From an uncultured Bacilli bacterium (lineage in GTDB: Bacteria > Bacillota_I > Bacilli_A > RF39 > UBA660), in assembly GCA_947629425.1 (NCBI GenBank), contig CANRDR010000045.1:1-10374 (forward strand): a DNA stretch of 10,374 nucleotides, in the 5' to 3' direction. Positions 6,434 through 10,374 of the stretch are shown one piece after another. Numbering within the stretch: position 1 is the first letter of the stretch; every line of letters starts with the position of its first letter. The position numbers were made by a program, and so were the translations under genes. The notes below the pieces were generated by a model. It did no database searches, had not been told where the DNA came from, and saw only the letters and a list, made by a program, of their open reading frames with translations.

Positions 6434-6471
6434 ATTGAAATTTACTGTCATTTATGTCACTCTTTTTCAAT
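6434..6471. repeat. 38-bp dyad element, copy B (upstream of the -35)
   Basis: Begins ATTGAAA (6434-6440) and ends TTTCAAT (6465-6471), with the same 31-bp offset as copy A. Copies start 77 bp apart. The eight differences lie inside the element while both 8-bp ends (ATTGAAAT and TTTTCAAT) are identical, as expected if the ends are what matters. It lies seven bases upstream of the -35 of the ATPase promoter. Confidence 0.75.
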
Positions 6472-6518
6472 GATTATTATATTCTAGAAAGATAATATTT
6501 AGTATAAATTTTACATAA

Positions 6519-7640
6519 TTATATATTTCCACTTATTATATATTTAAAATTCTTTTTATAATAATCCCATAAATTAGCCTTTTTTACGCTTGTTTTTACT
6601 GTTATATCAAATGAATTTATTTTTTTACCATCTTTATATAAATCAAGTGTTCCTACTACATCTCCTACATTAACAGGAGCCTTTATTTCTTTTATTTTTA
6701 TTTTATGGTCATATTTAGCATCATCTTCAATACTTACTAAATTAGTTACATCTTTTGCTAGTTTTAATTCTACTTCATCTGTTTTACCATCTAATACTTT
6801 TGTTGTACCTAATTTAGTATTAGTATCAAATAATGTTTTTAATTTGTAATTATTAAAACCATAATCTAATAACTCTATAGTATCTTTGCTTCTATTTTCT
6901 ATTGTATCTTCTCCCATAACTACACTAATTAAACGCATTCCATTTCTTTTTGCAGTTGCAGTTAAACAATATCCTGCTGTATCTGTAAAACCTGTTTTTA
7001 ATCCATCTAATCCATCATAGTATCTTATTAACCTATTAGTATTTACCATCCATATACTAGAACCATCATTCTTCTTTAAATAATCTTCATATATACTAGA
7101 ATATTTTAATATAATATCATGTTTTAATAATTCTTTTGCAATCATAGCCATATCATAAGGACACGAATAATGATTTTCACTATCAAGTCCATGTACATTT
7201 TCAAAATTAGTATCTTTAAGTCCTAACTCTTTTACTTTATCATTCATCATTTTAACAAATTTTTCTTCAGTACCTGCAACATATTCTGCCATAGCAACGG
7301 CTGAATCATTAGCACTCATAACACAAATACTTTTAATTAATTCATCAACAGTCATTACTTCGCCTGGATTTAAAAATACTTGACTACCTCCCATGCTTGA
7401 TGCATTATCACTTATTGTAACTTTATCTGTTAATTTAATTTTACCACTATCAATACTTTCCATAATTAAAAGTAAAGTCATTATTTTAGTCATACTGGCA
7501 GGTGCTCTATGTTCTTTTGAATTTTCATCCATTAATATTTCTCCAGTAGAATTTTCTATTAATATACTTCCTTTAGCAGCAGCATATACTGGACTTATAA
7601 GTAAAAAGAAACTAATTATTAAAAGAATAAATTTTTTCAA
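6519..7640 (-). CDS. D-alanyl-D-alanine carboxypeptidase (peptidase S11, DacA/DacF-like)
   Basis: A penicillin-binding serine peptidase that removes the terminal D-Ala from peptidoglycan stem peptides outside the cell. A signal peptide (1-20, Lys-Lys, hydrophobic core, ending PVYA) precedes the catalytic domain. All three motifs are intact: S49-M-T-K52 with the nucleophile, S109-A-N111, and K215-T-G217. The C-terminal beta-rich PBP5_C-like domain is at about 265-350, and the last 20 residues (NLWDYYKKNFKYII) could be an amphipathic membrane anchor. The 373-aa length is normal for the family. The start is TTG 7640-7638, supported by AGAGGTG at 7648-7654, seven bases away, and by the fit of the signal peptide. 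An upstream terminator separates it from the methyltransferase operon. No convincing promoter hexamer pair or downstream terminator was found. Confidence 0.93.
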   Translation of the reverse strand: MKKFILLIISFFLLISPVYAAAKGSILIENSTGEILMDENSKEHRAPASMTKIMTLLLIMESIDSGKIKLTDKVTISDNASSMGGSQVFLNPGEVMTVDELIKSICVMSANDSAVAMAEYVAGTEEKFVKMMNDKVKELGLKDTNFENVHGLDSENHYSCPYDMAMIAKELLKHDIILKYSSIYEDYLKKNDGSSIWMVNTNRLIRYYDGLDGLKTGFTDTAGYCLTATAKRNGMRLISVVMGEDTIENRSKDTIELLDYGFNNYKLKTLFDTNTKLGTTKVLDGKTDEVELKLAKDVTNLVSIEDDAKYDHKIKIKEIKAPVNVGDVVGTLDLYKDGKKINSFDITVKTSVKKANLWDYYKKNFKYIISGNI

Positions 7641-7688
7641 TAAATTTCACCTCTAATTAAATATATAAAATAATCTTTATAAAATGAT

Positions 7689-7724
7689 AAAAAAAGACAA
7701 AATTTTTAATTTAACTTGTCTTTT
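7689..7724 (-). terminator. Intrinsic terminator of the acetyltransferase/methyltransferase operon
   Basis: On the minus strand AAAAGACAA (7716-7724), a 15-nt loop, then TTGTCTTTT (7692-7700) running into seven T in total (7689-7695). The perfect 9-bp stem and T tract sit about 90 bases after the methyltransferase stop and before the carboxypeptidase. The stretch 7725-7814 shows nothing else. Confidence 0.7.
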
Positions 7725-7814
7725 ATAAAAAATTATTTAGATACTTTTTATATAAATATAATTAAATATAACATTTGTTTAATATTGTAATTTTTTTAAA
7801 GTATGTTGCATTGG

Positions 7815-8510
7815 TTAATTCTTTCTACTAACTATAACACACATTGCAGGATTAAACTCTGGTATATTATGTGAAATCCACTTATTCTTAATATAAAGAT
7901 TGTTAGTAAGCAATTCATGTTCAAAATTTTTCCAATCTACAATTTTCAAAGAAGTCGTTGCTATATTTAATTCTTTATTGTTATTAATAACAACTCTTTT
8001 AGTATCTTCAAATGCTTTATTGATATCACTTTCATACATTCTTTCTCCATCACCCATTGAAACTATTAATGCTATTCCATTTTGATTTAAGTGTTCATAT
8101 ATAAATTTATAAAATTTATTTCTATGCTCTTTTATAACAAACATATGAATAACTGCAATTGAATAAATAAAATCATATTTATCATCTAATTTATCATTAA
8201 TAATATCAAATTTTTTAAATTTATTATTATATTTATAATTTGATAGTTCTCTACATTTTTCTATTACTGTATTTGAATAATCAATTGCCATTACATTATA
8301 TTTTTTATTTAAAAGGAATATTGCATCCCTTCCTTCACCACAACCCAAATCTAATATTTTTTTATCTGTTGTAATCCCATTATTCAATATTGTTTCAATA
8401 ACAATTGGGCTCGGATTATTCGATGACCATAAGCAATTGTTTTCATATACTTGCTTATATCTTTTTTCGTATGCTTTATAATAATCAGTATTTAAATTAT
8501 TTTTATTCAT
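7815..8510 (-). CDS. Class I SAM-dependent methyltransferase
   Basis: A 231-aa Rossmann-fold methyltransferase using S-adenosylmethionine; the acceptor is unknown. Motif I is LDLGCGEGRDA (53-63), and the acidic residue for the SAM ribose is D77 in MAIDYS. A post-II segment YDFIYSIAVIHMF (112-124) and a strand IALIVSMGDGE (146-156) follow. The overall pattern recalls TehB-like and other small-molecule methyltransferases more than RNA or DNA methylases, as there is no NPPY motif or RNA-binding domain. The ATG at 8510-8508 has GGTG at 8516-8519. It is the last gene of a four-gene operon, 44 bp after the 125-aa protein, and is followed by an intrinsic terminator. Confidence 0.85.
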   Translation of the reverse strand: MNKNNLNTDYYKAYEKRYKQVYENNCLWSSNNPSPIVIETILNNGITTDKKILDLGCGEGRDAIFLLNKKYNVMAIDYSNTVIEKCRELSNYKYNNKFKKFDIINDKLDDKYDFIYSIAVIHMFVIKEHRNKFYKFIYEHLNQNGIALIVSMGDGERMYESDINKAFEDTKRVVINNNKELNIATTSLKIVDWKNFEHELLTNNLYIKNKWISHNIPEFNPAMCVIVSRKN

Positions 8511-8554
8511 ATAATCACCAAACCTTTGTTTTAAATAGTATATATTAAGTATTC

Positions 8555-8932
8555 CTATTTCTTTCTATAAACTGATATAACATATAAATTCATACAATTA
8601 GAGTTTTTATCATATATAATATTATCAATAATTGGAATCATATGATAATAATCTTTTTTATCATAACAAAATACAATATATGAACCATTATCTATTTTTA
8701 AATCTCTAACTAAAACATTTTTTTCATAGTTAATATTAATAATATTATTTTTTTCCATATATGTTTCAAATACTTTAATATCATTAAATGAATCACACTT
8801 TAAATTTTCAGCTAACTTACATAAATTACTATAAACATCATCATATTCTTTATTTAAAATTTTACATAAACTTCTTATTACACAATTACTTTTACCATTT
8901 TTATCTGATATATAAAATTCTTTAAATGTCAT
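8555..8932 (-). CDS. 125-aa protein of unknown function, possibly papain-fold-like
   Basis: I do not recognise the exact family. The start is ATG 8932-8930: GGAG at 8939-8942 is six bases away, and the ATG comes one base after the TAA of the upstream acetyltransferase, so translation is probably coupled. A longer reading to 9028 would overlap that gene by 95 bp with no ribosome-binding site. The protein has an N-terminal SNCVIRSLCKILNKEYDDVY stretch (15-34) with C17 at the head of a helix, and later YYHMIPIIDNIIYD (95-108) with H97 and D108. Small phage-type and bacterial proteins with a similar 'DCV(I/T)RA...HxxxxxDGxxxD' outline have been seen as papain/C39-like folds. If that holds, Cys17-His97-Asp108 would be the catalytic set. 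There is no signal peptide, and a peptidase role is not established. Confidence 0.75.
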   Translation of the reverse strand: MTFKEFYISDKNGKSNCVIRSLCKILNKEYDDVYSNLCKLAENLKCDSFNDIKVFETYMEKNNIININYEKNVLVRDLKIDNGSYIVFCYDKKDYYHMIPIIDNIIYDKNSNCMNLYVISVYRKK

Positions 8933-8933
8933 A

Positions 8934-9422
8934 TTAATCTCCAATCTTTTTAATATTGTTATACATTCTTGAATGATATCCATTTTTATTATAAAAATTA
9001 ATAGCATTTTTATTATAAGCAAATACATCTACTAAAATATACTCACATCCAACTGATTTAAAATAATCTTCCATTTCTTTAATAAGCATATTACCAATAC
9101 CTTTATTTCTTACATTTTTAGAAACTATTAATTCAGTTATTTCTCCTCTTTTAGGACATTTATAATCTAAGTAATCATATTCATTATATGGAAAAATACA
9201 TCCCATAATTAACCCTATAGCCTTATTATTTTCAACTGCTATATAACATTTACCATTATTATTTTTTACGTTCTCTAAATCTAAAATTGCCATTTTTTCT
9301 CTATATTCTGGATGTAATTGATCTAAATTATCTTTATCAATTGATACAATATATTCTTCTAGTTCAACTAATAAATCTTTTACATCTTCTAAATATTTAT
9401 CTTCATATTCTATTATTTGCAT
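8934..9422 (-). CDS. GNAT-family N-acetyltransferase
   Basis: A 162-aa acetyl-CoA-dependent acetyltransferase; substrate unknown. The acetyl-CoA pyrophosphate loop is R105-N-K-G108-I-G110, after the beta-4 strand GEITELIVS (93-101). The C-terminal signature AYNKNAINFYNKNGY (135-149) has Y144 in the usual catalytic-tyrosine place. The fold is complete. The ATG at 9422-9420 lies inside the end of the upstream acetyltransferase gene (20-bp overlap), with TAAGGAG at 9436-9442, a rather long 13 nt away. It is coupled on both sides: the next gene starts one base after its stop. The RimI-like single-domain form fits modification of a small molecule, an antibiotic or a protein N-terminus, with no way to choose from sequence. 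Confidence 0.87.
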   Translation of the reverse strand: MQIIEYEDKYLEDVKDLLVELEEYIVSIDKDNLDQLHPEYREKMAILDLENVKNNNGKCYIAVENNKAIGLIMGCIFPYNEYDYLDYKCPKRGEITELIVSKNVRNKGIGNMLIKEMEDYFKSVGCEYILVDVFAYNKNAINFYNKNGYHSRMYNNIKKIGD

Positions 9423-10020
9423 TATTAAAATAATTCTCCTTAGTTAATTCATATTTAGAAAAAGTTAATAATCCATCATAAAATGTATAAGGTGATACTT
9501 CAACTACTTCACAAGTTTTATTAAATCCTAATCTTTCAAATATTTTACAAGATGCTATATTATCTTTTACAGCACTAGAAGAAATACTATTTATTTCTAC
9601 TTCTTTAAACATGTAATCTATCATTGCTTTAGCGGCCTCTGTTGCATAACCTTTACCTTGATAAATGGGATCTATATACCAACCTACATCTCGAATAGCA
9701 ATATCAATTCCACTTTCTTGAGCAGATATTTGTCCTATTACTTCTAGAGAACCACTATTTGTATAAATAGGTTTTAAGAATACACTCCATACAAAAACAT
9801 CATCATTTTCTGCTTTAAGAACTTTAGACTTATAAAACTTCTCTTGATTTTCCCAAATCCAATGACTAGGATTATTTGCGTGTTTTTTAGCACCAACTAA
9901 ATACCATTTATTTACTTCTGGAATCATTAATATTTCCCATAATCTTTTTTGTTCTTCCATCTTAGAACTTCTTAAAATTAATCTATTTGTTTCTATCGTT
10001 TTGCTACCAATAAACTTCAT
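9403..10020 (-). CDS. GNAT-family N-acetyltransferase (RimJ/RimL-like)
   Basis: A 205-aa acetyltransferase of the Acetyltransf_3 type. It opens with the typical ETNRLILR (10-17), then strand DVGWYIDPIYQGKGYATEA (111-129) with the acetyl-CoA loop Q121-G-K-G124-Y-A126. The family's N154-x-x-S157 and ERLGF (161-165) follow. Relatives acetylate ribosomal protein N-termini, but many act on unrelated amines, so the substrate is open. The ATG at 10020-10018 has AGAGGTG at 10026-10032, five bases away. First gene of a four-gene run (GNAT, GNAT, 125-aa protein, methyltransferase). It overlaps the next gene by 20 bp. Confidence 0.88.
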   Translation of the reverse strand: MKFIGSKTIETNRLILRSSKMEEQKRLWEILMIPEVNKWYLVGAKKHANNPSHWIWENQEKFYKSKVLKAENDDVFVWSVFLKPIYTNSGSLEVIGQISAQESGIDIAIRDVGWYIDPIYQGKGYATEAAKAMIDYMFKEVEINSISSSAVKDNIASCKIFERLGFNKTCEVVEVSPYTFYDGLLTFSKYELTKENYFNNANNRI

Positions 10021-10093
10021 TTAGTCACCTCTATTAAATTGACTTATTTTTTTATAAACCTTTTTATTCGTTATATTTTTTTAACCAGTATAA

Positions 10094-10102
10094 ATTATAA
10101 CA
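10094..10102 (-). promoter_or_regulatory. Possible extended -10 promoter of the four-gene operon
   Basis: TGTTATAAT on the minus strand (TATAAT at 10094-10099) lies just after the SEDS gene stop and about 75 bases before the first GNAT start. No matching -35 is seen at 16-18 nt; an extended -10 can work without one. The same TGTTATAAT string forms the -10 of the Fic promoter. Read-through from the SEDS gene is also possible, as I see no good terminator between them. Confidence 0.4.
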
Positions 10103-10106
10103 TATA

Positions 10107-10374
10107 TTATCTTATATTTCTTATTGCATTGCTAACTTTTCTTTTATTAGATTCAACTTGTACTCTTTCACATATAAATAGTAAAAGTATTATATTAAAG
10201 TTAAAACTACCACCATTACTTAAAAATGGTAATGGTACACCAGTAAGAGGTATTATTGCAAGTACTCCCAATAAATTTATTAATAAATGAGATAATATAA
10301 AACTAAAAGTACCATAAGCAATAATAGAACCACTTAATGTTTCACTGCTTTTTGCAATTCTTAATAATCTATAT
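10107..10374 (-). CDS. FtsW/RodA/SpoVE-family (SEDS) protein, C-terminal part
   Basis: The last 88 codons of a SEDS peptidoglycan glycosyltransferase, ending in TAA at 10109-10107; the rest is beyond the right edge. The visible segment matches the C-terminal end of the family: YRLLRIAKSSE (cytoplasmic loop), a membrane helix, then INLLGVLAIIPLTGVPLPFLSNGGS (residues 32-56 of the fragment). A last membrane helix (about 57-68) and a short basic tail finish it. SEDS proteins polymerise glycan strands with a class B PBP partner, for division (FtsW), elongation (RodA) or sporulation (SpoVE). The fragment does not tell which. The family's usual SYGGS reads SNGGS here. An open frame on the opposite strand (10039-10290) overlaps this gene and is a shadow of it. 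Confidence 0.88.
   Translation of the reverse strand, partial: YRLLRIAKSSETLSGSIIAYGTFSFILSHLLINLLGVLAIIPLTGVPLPFLSNGGSFNFNIILLLFICERVQVESNKRKVSNAIRNIR

Noticed and set aside
8933..9028. N-terminal extension of the 125-aa protein to 9028
   Set aside because: It would overlap the acetyltransferase by 95 bp, has no ribosome-binding site, and reads as low-complexity hydrophobic sequence. The ATG at 8932 has GGAG at ideal distance.
10039..10290. Plus-strand open frame of 83 codons
   Set aside because: It is antisense to the clear SEDS C-terminus at 10107-10374 and has no recognisable features. The other plus-strand frames (for example 1531-1728, 4471-4743, 7393-7656) are likewise shadows of minus-strand genes.

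Overview
The window is strongly AT-rich (by eye about a quarter G+C). Every gene I can support lies on the minus strand. TGA serves as a stop and TGG as tryptophan, Shine-Dalgarno sites are AGGAG/GAGGTG-like, promoters look like SigA promoters, and peptidoglycan enzymes are present (a D,D-carboxypeptidase and a SEDS polymerase). This fits a walled, low-GC Bacillota (Bacilli, Erysipelotrichia or Clostridia-like), not a wall-less mollicute. Species cannot be read from the sequence.

Layout, in transcription order from right to left. The C-terminal 88 residues of an FtsW/RodA-type SEDS protein enter from the right edge (10107-10374). A compact four-gene operon follows: a RimJ/RimL-like GNAT acetyltransferase, a second GNAT acetyltransferase, a 125-aa protein with a possible Cys/His/Asp arrangement, and a class I SAM methyltransferase. 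These genes overlap or nearly touch, and an intrinsic terminator at 7689-7724 closes the operon. Next are a secreted D-alanyl-D-alanine carboxypeptidase (6519-7640, TTG start), an AAA/DUF4143 ATPase with a corrected start at 6343, a 656-aa fusion of a MATE transporter to a cytidylate-kinase-like domain, a class II Fic protein with a C-terminal winged-helix-like region (TTG start), and a cardiolipin synthase.

The noncoding DNA holds much of the interest. (i) Four copies of TTGCATCAT, two in each orientation, cover the Fic promoter and ribosome-binding region, which suggests autorepression. (ii) The ATPase promoter sits between two diverged copies of a 38-bp element, each ending in ATTGAAA/TTTCAAT. 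(iii) The leader of the transporter-kinase fusion folds into nested stems with a terminator-like inner hairpin. (iv) At the left edge, downstream of cardiolipin synthase, a near-consensus promoter reads out of the window into a GC-rich leader. That leader has a Shine-Dalgarno site, a 12-codon ORF, and a second copy of the ORF start 51 bp on, with stems that can pair in mutually exclusive ways. It looks like a translational or transcriptional attenuator for a gene outside the window.

The genes do not form one pathway. Envelope functions (SEDS, carboxypeptidase, cardiolipin synthase, transporter) are interleaved with accessory or regulatory genes (Fic, DUF4143 ATPase, the small-molecule-modifying operon). 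The best candidates for something undescribed are the left-edge leader, the Fic operator array and the ATPase promoter element.
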